Counted from the first letter of the stretch, positions 1-6,273 are shown. The stretch is 9,079 nucleotides of DNA from Opitutaceae bacterium (GCA_031272375.1 JAISTY010000208.1:1-9079), one strand, 5' to 3'. Made by a program: numbers and translations. Notes: generated from the sequence alone by a model not told the origin.

Positions 1-48
1 TTCGCGTCCGCCGGAGCCGACGACGAGGATGGTTTTCGGGAGGTTCAT
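1..48 (-). CDS. purD: PurD, phosphoribosylamine-glycine ligase (N-terminal fragment)
   Basis: Only the first 16 codons are present; the gene runs off the left edge. They read MNLPKTILVVGSGGRE. This is the start expected of glycinamide ribonucleotide synthetase, which opens with a short beta strand and a GxGGRE(H) nucleotide-binding loop. The enzyme joins phosphoribosylamine and glycine using ATP in de novo purine synthesis in the cytoplasm. The start ATG (48-46) overlaps the TGA of glpQ (47-45) as ATGA, so the two are very likely co-transcribed and translationally coupled. There is no clear Shine-Dalgarno site before the start, which fits re-initiation after glpQ. The call rests on a short stretch, but the GSGGRE motif at this distance from the start is characteristic. 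Confidence 0.8.
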   Translation of the reverse strand, partial: MNLPKTILVVGSGGRE

Positions 49-1073
49 GGCGTTTGGGAGGCGTTGGCGGGGCGGTTTTTTTCGCGGGCGCGGAGCCAGC
101 CGGCGACGAGGTCGGGGAAGTCCGTGAAGACGCCGTCAACGGCGGCGGTGTTGAAGAGAAGGCCGAGGAGGGCGTCGGTGCTGGCGGCGCCTTCGGGCAG
201 ACGGTCGCGTTGGACGGTGGAGGGGTGGACAATGAGGCCGGCCTTGCGGGCGCGGGCGGCGAGGCCGGTGTCGGCGAGGCGCCCGTCGGCGTTTGGCGCG
301 AGGAGGAGGGAGAGCGAGGGGCCGATGCCGTTGGCGTAGGTGGCGATTTCGCGGAGGTCGGCGTCGGCGGGCTGGAGGATCGCGCCGGTCTTTTTGTCCT
401 TTTTGGGGGAGAGGAGGAGGAGAAGGTTGCCGCGCCAGCCGAGTTCGTTGCGGAGGCGTTTGCATTCGTCGCGGTCAAAACACTGGAGCCAGCAGGGCGG
501 GGCGCCGGGTTTGTCGTAGCCGTATTTGGAGAGGACTTGGAGGACGACGGCGGAGGGGTCGAGGCCGCGCTTGCGGTGGCGGGCGGGGCTTTTGATTTCA
601 ACGTAAATGCCGGTGTTCAGCCCGCGGGTTTGGTTAAGCCCTTGGACAAGCTCGATTTCCTCGTCGAGCGTTTGCACGGTGAAACGCCCCTGCCCGTGGG
701 GGAAACGTCCGCCGGAGACCTGACCGGGGACGGCTGTGCCGCGTTCGGTGAGGCGCAGCGTGCGGAGTTCGGCGAGGGTGAAGTCGGCGGCATAATAATG
801 GCCGTCGCGCGCCGCGCGTCCGGGGAATTTGGCGGCGATGTCGGAGATGTTCTCAATGAAAGTGTCGTGGATGATGACGGGGGCGGAGTCCTTGGTGAGC
901 TGGACGTCCTGCTCGATGAAGTCGGCGCCGAGCGCGTGGGCGAGGGCGACGGCGGCGGCGGTGTGCTCGACAACGTAGCCGCTGGCGCCGCGATGGGCGA
1001 TGACAACGGGGTTGGCGGCGGCGGTTTGCGCGAGGCAGAGCGCGGAGAGGAGGGCGGCAAAGCGAAGCTTCAT
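45..1073 (-). CDS. glpQ: GlpQ, periplasmic glycerophosphodiester phosphodiesterase
   Basis: This 342-residue protein hydrolyses glycerophosphodiesters to glycerol 3-phosphate and an alcohol, for phospholipid head-group salvage. Residues 1-20 form a signal peptide (MKLRF, an Ala/Leu core, then AAA before Asn21), so it acts in the periplasm. The GDPD catalytic motifs are intact: HRGASGY with His27 and Arg28, the metal-binding EQD at Glu54 and Asp56, and IIHD with His69. The KFPGRAARDGHYYAADFTL stretch and the later LQCFDRDECKRLRNELGW block closely follow E. coli GlpQ rather than the shorter cytoplasmic UgpQ type. The frame stays open to a TTG at 1091, but the ATG at 1073 is chosen because it starts directly before the signal peptide. 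The ATG is not preceded by a clear ribosome-binding site. The gene overlaps purD by 4 bp. No transporter for its product is nearby. Confidence 0.93.
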   Translation of the reverse strand: MKLRFAALLSALCLAQTAAANPVVIAHRGASGYVVEHTAAAVALAHALGADFIEQDVQLTKDSAPVIIHDTFIENISDIAAKFPGRAARDGHYYAADFTLAELRTLRLTERGTAVPGQVSGGRFPHGQGRFTVQTLDEEIELVQGLNQTRGLNTGIYVEIKSPARHRKRGLDPSAVVLQVLSKYGYDKPGAPPCWLQCFDRDECKRLRNELGWRGNLLLLLSPKKDKKTGAILQPADADLREIATYANGIGPSLSLLLAPNADGRLADTGLAARARKAGLIVHPSTVQRDRLPEGAASTDALLGLLFNTAAVDGVFTDFPDLVAGWLRAREKNRPANASQTP

Positions 1074-1147
1074 GCCGGAACCAAAGCCCAAAAAACGGGG
1101 ACTTAAAACCGAAAACTTACGGTCCTGCCATCTGCCTTTCGGTTCAG

Positions 1148-1380
1148 CACAAAGGGCACAAAGGGTTTCGCGAAGGTCACAAAGGATCCAATCCGTTGAA
1201 CAGAAGATAAAAAGAGCAAGCCAGAAGGCTGTTCCAATGCGGTGTTCCGCGGCAGGATACGCCCCTCTTCATCCCTCTTCTTATCTTCTGTTCAAAAACA
1301 AAAAACCTCTCCGTGTTCTCCTCCCCCAACTCCGTGGCCTCCGTGTAATAAAAACGCACCCCTTCGTGTCTTCGTGTGAG
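1148..1380 (-). repeat. Interspersed intergenic repeat, copy A (inverted-repeat element)
   Basis: This fills most of the 311-bp gap between the epimerase stop and the glpQ start. Read on the minus strand it begins 4 bases after the epimerase TGA with CACACGAAGACACGAAGG and ends in tandem CTTTGTG units (complement of CACAAAGGG twice, 1148-1165), giving imperfect inverted ends. Inside is a perfect 13-bp inverted repeat, GAACAGAAGATAA at 1198-1210 and TTATCTTCTGTTC at 1281-1293, which would fold into a hairpin about 96 bases long. The middle contains a CCGCGGCAGGATACGCCCC block (1247-1265). Copy B at 5331-5503 matches it along its length in the opposite orientation. No convincing ORF lies inside. 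It may act as a transcription terminator or mRNA 3' structure, which is inference. Confidence 0.75.
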
Positions 1381-1384
1381 GCAA

Positions 1385-2449
1385 TCACGCTGGGGTTGAG
1401 AGGGTGAGCCAGTCGGGATGGGACTCGGCATGGTTCGCAATTTCATCAAGGATGGCTTCGAGGGGCGTCGCTGGCTGCCAATCGTATAAATGTTTTGCTT
1501 TTGCGGAGTTGAGCACCATCCAAGGGATGTCGAAGGGGCGCGGGCGGGGGTCGGAGGCGACGGCGTGGGGGCCAAAACGGGCGTCGCACCAAGCGGTGAG
1601 CTGGCGGAGGGACATGGCCGAGGACGCGCCACCACTGACGTTGAGAACGCGGTCGGACGGCGGCAGCTTGTCGCTGTTGGCAAATTGCTTGCGCATGAGC
1701 GGCACAAGGTCGCGGGGGTGGAGACAGTCGCGGACCTGATGGCCTTGTCCGTCGAAGCCGATGTAGCGGAGAGGTTTGCGGCGGAGGTGGGAGTTGATCC
1801 AGTAGGCGAAAATGCCTTGGTCGGGGCGTCCGAACTGGCCGGCGCCGGCGAGGACACCGCAGCGGTTGACAAAGACCGGGAAACCAAAGGTTTCGCCGTA
1901 TTCAAGGGCAAGGGTTTCGCTGGCGAGCTTGGTGGCGCCGTAAAGGGAAATGGGCGTGGCGGTTGGAAAAGTCTCGCCGACGCCTTCGGGCGTGAGGCCG
2001 GGCGGGAGCGGGCGCGAGGCGTTGGGGATGAATGCGTTATCGGCTACGTCCACAGGGAGGCTGGCGAGGGGCGGGATGGAATAGACGCGGCTGGAGGAAA
2101 GGAGGGTGAAACCGGCGCGGCGGCGTTTGCAGTATTCGAGTAAGTTAATGGTGCCGATGAGGTTGTCGGACACGAGGCGGCGGGAGGAGTCGTCGAGGCC
2201 GGCGAGGACGGAGGCGTTGGCGGCGGCATCGAGAACCCAGTCGGCGCCGGGGAGGGCGGCCATGTCGTCGGTGTTGGCGGCATCGGCTTGGAAGATTTTG
2301 GCGCCGAGGCGGATAAGCGGTTCGCGGTTGGTTTGGGAGCCTGGGCGGGAGAAGTTGTCGAAGCCGGAAACGTCGAAGCCGAGGCGAAGAAATTCGCGGG
2401 CAAGCGTGGAGCCGACGAAGCCGCAGATGCCGGAGATGAGGAGGTGCAT
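1385..2449 (-). CDS. NAD-dependent epimerase/dehydratase (extended SDR, CDP-paratose 2-epimerase-like)
   Basis: This 354-residue extended short-chain dehydrogenase/reductase probably acts on a nucleotide sugar in the cytoplasm. The Rossmann motif is SGICGFVGS (Gly7, Gly10, Gly13), followed by the acidic residue Asp31 in FDNFSR, which favours NAD over NADP. The catalytic set is present: SSSRVYS around Ser118-Ser120, then Tyr170 and Lys174 in YGATK. The FDNxSRxG segment and the DAAANASVLAGLDDSSR block resemble the CDP-paratose/CDP-tyvelose 2-epimerase branch, but the substrate cannot be fixed from sequence. No glycosyltransferases or other sugar-nucleotide genes flank it, so its pathway is unknown. 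The ATG at 2449 is preceded by an A-rich leader (ATTCGTAAAA) with no Shine-Dalgarno site. It lies 93 bp downstream of the serine hydrolase on the same strand. Confidence 0.87.
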   Translation of the reverse strand: MHLLISGICGFVGSTLAREFLRLGFDVSGFDNFSRPGSQTNREPLIRLGAKIFQADAANTDDMAALPGADWVLDAAANASVLAGLDDSSRRLVSDNLIGTINLLEYCKRRRAGFTLLSSSRVYSIPPLASLPVDVADNAFIPNASRPLPPGLTPEGVGETFPTATPISLYGATKLASETLALEYGETFGFPVFVNRCGVLAGAGQFGRPDQGIFAYWINSHLRRKPLRYIGFDGQGHQVRDCLHPRDLVPLMRKQFANSDKLPPSDRVLNVSGGASSAMSLRQLTAWCDARFGPHAVASDPRPRPFDIPWMVLNSAKAKHLYDWQPATPLEAILDEIANHAESHPDWLTLSTPA

Positions 2450-2470
2450 TTTTACGAATTTTTTATTCGC

Positions 2471-2521
2471 CGCAAAGAGCGCAAAGGTTGAGGCGACTTG
2501 GGTTCTTTGCGTTCCTTGCGG
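2471..2521. repeat. Imperfect stem-loop of CGCAAAG-type repeats
   Basis: In the 93-bp gap between the serine hydrolase stop and the epimerase start, CGCAAAGAGCGCAAAG (2471-2486) is followed by CTTTGCGTTCCTTGCG (2505-2520). The second is the reverse complement of the first at 14 of 16 positions, leaving a loop of 18 bases. Each arm is a tandem pair of a 9-10-base unit, as in the larger repeats of this window. The hairpin would sit in the 3' UTR of the hydrolase mRNA or between two cistrons. A role as attenuator or RNA stabiliser is inference. Confidence 0.55.
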
Positions 2522-2542
2522 TCAAGTCAATGCTCCTTCAAA

Positions 2543-3715
2543 TTATTTTTCCAAAAGAGCTTGGGCGTCGAGGGCAGGGCGGAGTTTGTCGCCGTCGGGG
2601 CCGCCCCAGCTGTTTATTTTTTGTATCATGAAGACGGTCACTTTGCCGTCCTTGGGCCAGACGGAAAGTTGGGTGCCGTAGGCGCCGCTGTGTCCGAAGG
2701 AGCGTCCCGAGTTCGCGATGCGGATGCAGAGGCCATAGGCTTCCTTGGTGACGGGCGGGGTCTGGCGGCGCGTCATTTCGGCGACGGCGGCCTCGGAGAG
2801 GAGGCGTTTTCCGTTGGCGGCAACGCCTTTGTTGAGAAGAAGTTGACCGAATTTCGCAATATCACCCGCGGTGGAGAACAAGCCGCCGCCGGGGGTGGGG
2901 TGGCGTTTGACGCGGTCGTCGAGCGGATACTGGCGTTGGGCGATTATGCCGGGGGTGAGGGTGTGTTTCTTGGGGCTGCCGCGGTAGGGGGTGGCGAGGC
3001 GTTCGAGTTGGGCGGGCGTGGGCCAGAAGGTGGTTTCGGTCATGCCGAGCGGGTCGAAAATGCGTTTTTGGAGAAAGGTTTCGTAAGGGATGCCGGCGAC
3101 GACCTCGATGACGCGCCCGATGGTGGCGATGTCTATGGAGGAATAACGGTAGTTGGTGCCCGGCTCGAAATGGATGTCGAGGGTGGCGTAGAGCGGGACG
3201 ATTTTGGAGAGAGGGAGGGCGTCGTTGTAGGGTCTGTGGAAGGGGATGTCGCCGTCGCGGCGGAAACCGGCGGTGTGGGAGAGGAGATGGCGCAGGGTGA
3301 CGGGGCCTTTGCGGAAAACGGGTTCGGCGGCTTGTCCGTCGGCGGCTTGTTGCGGGGCGGACTTCTGGATGATTTTTTGCGGGGTGGCGAATTCGGGGAT
3401 GTATTTGGAAACGGGGTCGTCGAGGGCGACCTTGCCTTCGTCCACAAGCATCATGAAGGCGGCGGCGGTGATGGGCTTGGTCATGGAGGCGATCCAGAAG
3501 AGGGTGTCGGGGCGCATGGGTTTGGCGGAGGCGATGTCGGCGAAACCGGCGGCTTCGCAGGCGATGACGCGTTGGGCGTCGGCGACGAGGAAGACGGCGC
3601 CGGAGGTGGTGTTGTTGGAGGCGTAGGGGGCAATGATGTCGGCGTAGGGGCCGGCGATAACTGCTTGGGCAAGGACAAGAAACGCGAGGACGCGTGTGAG
3701 GATGCGGGTTTTCAT
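2543..3715 (-). CDS. Serine hydrolase of the class C beta-lactamase/DD-peptidase family
   Basis: This exported 390-residue protein belongs to the beta-lactamase-related family (PF00144), which includes AmpC, D-alanyl-D-alanine peptidases and esterases. Residues 1-21 form a signal peptide (MKTRILTR, hydrophobic core, then AVIAG), so it acts in the periplasm or outside the cell. Active-site motifs are in order: SMTK with nucleophile Ser77 and Lys80; Tyr191-Ser192-Ser193 in the YxN position; and GHSG at 341-344, replacing the lactamase KTG box. HSG in the third box and YSS in the second are usual for family VIII esterases and uncharacterised serine hydrolases, so true beta-lactamase activity should not be assumed. 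Other family blocks are LRHLLSHTAGF (141-151) and GGGLFSTAGDIAKFGQ (276-291). The ATG at 3715 places the signal peptide at the N-terminus. It is divergent from the MATE gene. Confidence 0.88.
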   Translation of the reverse strand: MKTRILTRVLAFLVLAQAVIAGPYADIIAPYASNNTTSGAVFLVADAQRVIACEAAGFADIASAKPMRPDTLFWIASMTKPITAAAFMMLVDEGKVALDDPVSKYIPEFATPQKIIQKSAPQQAADGQAAEPVFRKGPVTLRHLLSHTAGFRRDGDIPFHRPYNDALPLSKIVPLYATLDIHFEPGTNYRYSSIDIATIGRVIEVVAGIPYETFLQKRIFDPLGMTETTFWPTPAQLERLATPYRGSPKKHTLTPGIIAQRQYPLDDRVKRHPTPGGGLFSTAGDIAKFGQLLLNKGVAANGKRLLSEAAVAEMTRRQTPPVTKEAYGLCIRIANSGRSFGHSGAYGTQLSVWPKDGKVTVFMIQKINSWGGPDGDKLRPALDAQALLEK

Positions 3716-3761
3716 TGTTGGGTGGAAGAGAAGTGGCGAAGACGGTTTTTCCGCCCGCGAG

Positions 3762-3776
3762 TTTCGCGGATTTTCA
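3762..3776. repeat. 15-bp inverted-repeat partner, hydrolase side
   Basis: On the minus strand this reads TGAAAATCCGCGAAA. The identical 15 bases occur on the plus strand at 3976-3990. This copy is 47-61 bases upstream of the hydrolase start; the other is 12-26 bases upstream of the MATE start. The pair could be a shared operator or simply two copies of an interspersed motif. Confidence 0.5.
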
Positions 3777-3802
3777 AGAAGTTTTGGCAGGTGGCATTTA
3801 TC

Positions 3803-3820
3803 AACGCGCTGGGGCGCGTT
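3803..3820. repeat. Perfect 7-bp stem hairpin
   Basis: AACGCGC (3803-3809) and GCGCGTT (3814-3820) are exact reverse complements around a TGGG loop, followed on the plus strand by a T-rich TTTCTTT-like run. It lies in the divergent gap between the hydrolase and MATE genes, so a terminator role is doubtful because no gene is transcribed into it from the left. It directly abuts the 34-bp duplication starting at 3819. Confidence 0.45.
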
Positions 3821-3852
3821 TCTTTATGCGACGAAGCCGGAGGCGAAGAGGG
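3819..3852. repeat. 34-bp exact direct repeat, intergenic copy
   Basis: These 34 bases are identical to 5531-5564 and in the same orientation. Here they are non-coding, in the gap between two divergent genes. The other copy contains the last eight sense codons and the stop of the acyl-ACP thioesterase. Similarity stops sharply on the right and fades on the left, where both copies keep a TTATCA a short distance away. Confidence 0.85.
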
Positions 3853-3880
3853 AAGGAGGGCACGGGGAACACTTAACAGG

Positions 3881-3957
3881 GTCTTCCGGTTCGTTCTTTT
3901 TATCTTCTGTTCAAAGGATTTGTGACTTTGCGCTCTTTGCGTTCTTCGCGGTTGAAT
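3881..3957 (+). repeat. Interspersed intergenic repeat, partial copy C
   Basis: This matches the 3' half of the repeat seen at 1148-1380 and 5331-5503. It shares CTTTTTATCTTCTGTTCAA (3896-3914) exactly with copy A (minus strand of 1196-1214). It then continues with tandem CTTTGCG units at 3926-3941 and ends in TTCTTCGCGGTTGAAT. The left half with the CCTGCCGCGG block is missing. It lies 45-120 bases upstream of the MATE start, so any MATE promoter is in or beside it; I cannot pick out a convincing -35/-10 pair. Confidence 0.6.
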
Positions 3958-3968
3958 GATAGGAATGG

Positions 3969-3998
3969 AAATCTGTGAAAATCCGCGAAATCTGTGGA
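3969..3998 (+). repeat. Three tandem 10-bp units before the MATE start
   Basis: AAATCTGTGA, AAATCCGCGA and AATCTGTGGA follow one another and end three bases before the MATE ATG at 4002. The middle part includes the 15 bases repeated in inverted form at 3762-3776. No Shine-Dalgarno site is visible, so this tract forms the probable translation leader. Because the upstream in-frame GTG at 3975 falls inside this repeat, it is not favoured as a start. Confidence 0.55.
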
Positions 3999-4001
3999 TC
4001 C

Positions 4002-5330
4002 ATGAACACCCTCCTCAAGGAAACCCGCGCGACCTCCGCGCTCGCCGCGCCCATCATCGTCGGACAGTTGAGCCAGATGGTCATGGGCGTCACCGACGCC
4101 CTCATGGTCGGGCGGTTGGGGACGGTTCCGCTGGCGGCGTCGGCGTTCACGGGCGGCGTGTTTGTTTTCTTTTTTGTGACAGGTTGCGGGCTGCTGGCGC
4201 CGGTCGGCATTCTCGTCGCGCGCGAGCACGGGCGGAAGGACGAGGCGGCGGCGGCGGAGTGGTTGCGCGGGAGCAATGGCGTCGCGCTGGCGGTGTCGCT
4301 GTTGTTCGCGGGGGCGATGGCGGGGCTGCTGCCGTGGCTCGACCGCATGGGGCAGCCGCCGGAGGTCGTCGCGGAGGCGGGGCCGTATTACGCGTTGATG
4401 GCGGCGTCCATCGTTCCGGGGCTGTTGTTCCAGGTGTTCCGGCAGTTTGGGGAGGCGATGGGGCGCCCGCGCCTGCCGATGGCGGTCATGCTCGGCGGGG
4501 TGCTGCTCAACGTTTTCCTCAACTGGATCCTGATTTACGGAAACCTCGGCGCGCCCCGTCTGGGACTGGCCGGCGCGGGCTGGGCGACGCTGGCGTCGCG
4601 GCTGGTCTCATTGGTCGCGGTCGCCGTGGCGCTGGGCAACAGCCGCGGACTGCGGGCGGCGTGGCCGTCGCGGTTGACCGGCTGGCCGGCGGCGGGGCGT
4701 CTGCGGGAGTTCCTCGCGATCGGCATTCCCTCGGCGGCGATGCTGGTCTTTGAAACGGGGGCGTTCGCGGCGACGGCGTTTTTCATGGGCTGGTTCGGGG
4801 CAACGGCCCTGGCCGCGCACCAAATCGCCCTCACCTGCGTCTCCTTCTCCTACATGGTGCCCCTTGGCGTCTCGATGGCCGCCGGCCTGCGCGTCAGCCG
4901 CGGACTGGCCGCGGAGGGACGGCGGGCGACCCGCGCGATCGGCCTCGGCGCCGTCGCCTTGTCGGCCTCGTGGACGCTCCTGACGATTCCTCTGTTCGCG
5001 CTGGGCGGCGGACGGCTGGCGCGGTTTTTCAGCGACGACCCCGCGGTGATTGCCCTCGCCGCGACGCTGTTTGTCATCGCCTCGCTTTTCCAGGTGTTCG
5101 ACGCGGCGCAGGTGACGGCGGGGGGCGCGCTGCGCGGGTTGCCGGACGTCCGCGTGCCGACGCTGGCGGTTCTCACGGTTTATTGGGTGGTGGCGATCCC
5201 GGCGGGGCTGGCGCTGGCGTTCGGCGCGGGGATGGGGCCGGCGGGACTCTGGACCGCCCTCGCGCTCGCCCTCTGCCTCGCGGCCATCTTCCTCACCCAC
5301 CGATTCGGACGCCTGACACGGGGGGATTAA
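4002..5330 (+). CDS. NorM-like MATE family cation/drug antiporter
   Basis: This 442-residue inner-membrane protein is a multidrug and toxic-compound extrusion (MATE) transporter, which exports cationic compounds using an H+ or Na+ gradient. It has the usual length and hydrophobic profile for 12 membrane helices in two halves. Three acidic residues that matter in Vibrio NorM appear conserved: Asp32 in MVMGVTDALMVGRLG (NorM Asp36), Glu251 in LVFETGAF (Glu255), and Asp367 in FQVFDAAQVTAGGALRG (Asp371). Other family marks are LNWILIYG (170-180) and AAHQIAL (271-277). This places it in the NorM branch rather than DinF. The ATG at 4002 is chosen over an in-frame GTG at 3975 that lies in a tandem repeat. 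It is the only plus-strand gene here, and no regulator is adjacent. The substrate cannot be told from sequence. Confidence 0.93.
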   Translation: MNTLLKETRATSALAAPIIVGQLSQMVMGVTDALMVGRLGTVPLAASAFTGGVFVFFFVTGCGLLAPVGILVAREHGRKDEAAAAEWLRGSNGVALAVSLLFAGAMAGLLPWLDRMGQPPEVVAEAGPYYALMAASIVPGLLFQVFRQFGEAMGRPRLPMAVMLGGVLLNVFLNWILIYGNLGAPRLGLAGAGWATLASRLVSLVAVAVALGNSRGLRAAWPSRLTGWPAAGRLREFLAIGIPSAAMLVFETGAFAATAFFMGWFGATALAAHQIALTCVSFSYMVPLGVSMAAGLRVSRGLAAEGRRATRAIGLGAVALSASWTLLTIPLFALGGGRLARFFSDDPAVIALAATLFVIASLFQVFDAAQVTAGGALRGLPDVRVPTLAVLTVYWVVAIPAGLALAFGAGMGPAGLWTALALALCLAAIFLTHRFGRLTRGD

Positions 5331-5503
5331 CCACACGAAGGCACGATTTTTTTTGAAGAAGGAAGAATGGTGAAGAAGGGCGTCTCCTGCCGCGGGGCAC
5401 CGCATACGAACAGAGCCTTCTGTTTCTCTTTTTATATCCTGTTCAACGGATTGGATGCTTTGAGATCTTCGAGAAACCCTTCGTGTCCTTTGTGGTCAAA
5501 GGG
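5331..5503 (+). repeat. Interspersed intergenic repeat, copy B
   Basis: This occupies the convergent gap between the MATE and thioesterase genes and starts on the base after the MATE TAA. It opens with CCACACGAAGGCACGA and closes with CCTTCGTGTCCTTTGTGG (5478-5495), an imperfect inverted repeat of its opening. It matches copy A (minus strand) in blocks: 5372-5395 to 1247-1270, and 5441-5454 (GTTCAACGGATTGG) exactly to 1188-1201. The left arm of the inner hairpin is degenerate (GAAGAAGGAAGAATGG in place of GAACAGAAGATAAGAA), so the perfect inner stem of copy A is not kept. Its position could let it serve as a two-way terminator, which is inference. Confidence 0.72.
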
Positions 5504-5530
5504 TTTGGATTAGTGGTTCGTTATCATAAT

Positions 5531-5564
5531 TTTCTTTATGCGACGAAGCCGGAGGCGAAGAGGG
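5531..5564. repeat. 34-bp exact direct repeat, copy inside the thioesterase 3' end
   Basis: Identical to 3819-3852. On the minus strand it encodes the last eight residues, LFASGFVA, and the TAA stop of the thioesterase, plus five bases beyond. The C-terminal tail of this protein therefore coincides with an interspersed sequence. Confidence 0.85.
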
Positions 5565-6273
5565 TGTCGGGGGGGAGTTCGATGCGGAAGGGGAGCTGGC
5601 CGGCGGCGTTCGGGACGGGGTCCACACGGACGGCCACAGCGGGGGTTTCGGGGGGGATTTCACGGGCGAACTTGATCTGGATTTCGGAGGGGCGCGGGGG
5701 ATGTCCGGCGCGGGCCAGCGCGGTCTGAAGGAGGTCGAAGTAGGCGGTGTTGTTGACGTGGCGGTTGGCGTCCATGTCGGAGTAGCGGATGGAGATTTCG
5801 GCGGCGGCGGCTTGTTCGGAGAGGGGCGGGAGGGGGAGGCGTTCGAGGTCGGGACGGAAAACAGGGTCGGCGCGGGTGGGAAAGGTGTCGAGGATTTCGG
5901 GGGGGACGCGGGTCAACGCCTTTGTTTCGAGGTTCACGTAGAGCCAGAGGGAGGAGGCGGCGAGGACAGGGGTGTCGCCATTGAAAACGCGGAATTCGCG
6001 GTAGCCGCGGAAGCCGCGGATGCCGGAGGACCAGGTTTCGGCGCGGAGGGTGTCCTCGAAGCGCGGCCATTGGAAGATTTTGGCGGAGAGGCGGTTGAGA
6101 ACCCAGGATTCGCCGCGTCCGGTCATCATGCGGGTTCCGGCGTCGAAGAGGTTGGCGTGGCGGATGGCGGCCTCCTGGAGCCATTTGAAGAGGGAGGGCA
6201 GGAGGATGATTTCGTCGCGGTCAACGTCGGCGTAGGGGACGTTGAAAGGGAGGGTGAGGGATGCGGGAGACAT
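5536..6273 (-). CDS. Acyl-ACP thioesterase, double hotdog fold
   Basis: This 245-residue cytoplasmic enzyme belongs to the FatA/FatB-like acyl-ACP thioesterase family (PF01643), which releases free fatty acids from acyl carrier protein. The first hotdog (about 8-125) has LPSLFKWLQEAAIRHA as its central helix, WVLNRL at 57-62, and the TWSSGIRGFRGYREF block. The second hotdog (about 150-245) has YSDMDANRHVNNTAY, giving the D-x-N-x-H catalytic motif at Asp168, Asn170 and His172; Glu205 in FAREIP aligns with the Glu of the plant YRREC motif. The residue matching the plant Cys is Ile206. The ATG at 6273 is used; an in-frame TTG at 6282 adds three residues only. The upstream sequence is an AT-rich repeat with no Shine-Dalgarno site. 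The last eight codons lie in a 34-bp repeat. Chain-length preference cannot be judged. Confidence 0.88.
   Translation of the reverse strand: MSPASLTLPFNVPYADVDRDEIILLPSLFKWLQEAAIRHANLFDAGTRMMTGRGESWVLNRLSAKIFQWPRFEDTLRAETWSSGIRGFRGYREFRVFNGDTPVLAASSLWLYVNLETKALTRVPPEILDTFPTRADPVFRPDLERLPLPPLSEQAAAAEISIRYSDMDANRHVNNTAYFDLLQTALARAGHPPRPSEIQIKFAREIPPETPAVAVRVDPVPNAAGQLPFRIELPPDTLFASGFVA

Noticed and set aside
54..1106. Plus-strand open frame of 350 codons opposite glpQ
   Set aside because: Gly/Val/Glu-rich shadow with no domain; the minus strand encodes an intact GlpQ.
1148..1380. Possible CRISPR array or leader
   Set aside because: The short CACAAAGGG/CACGAAG units are tandem pairs only, with no regular spacers and no cas genes.
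1177..1911. Minus-strand open frame of 244 codons across the epimerase end and repeat A
   Set aside because: It is out of frame with the epimerase, Ser/Thr/Pro-rich, and ends in repeat sequence.
2498..3925. Plus-strand open frame of 475 codons, rich in Gly, Val, Asp and Glu
   Set aside because: It is the antisense of the serine hydrolase, whose motifs and signal peptide are clear. Its composition is the typical result of reading GC-rich DNA on the wrong strand.
2543..5330. Drug-resistance island (beta-lactamase plus MATE efflux)
   Set aside because: The hydrolase has esterase-type boxes, the genes are divergent, and no integrase, transposase or regulator is present.
5347..5354. Run of eight T after the MATE stop as an intrinsic terminator
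   Set aside because: No stable GC-rich hairpin precedes it; the start of repeat B lies there instead.
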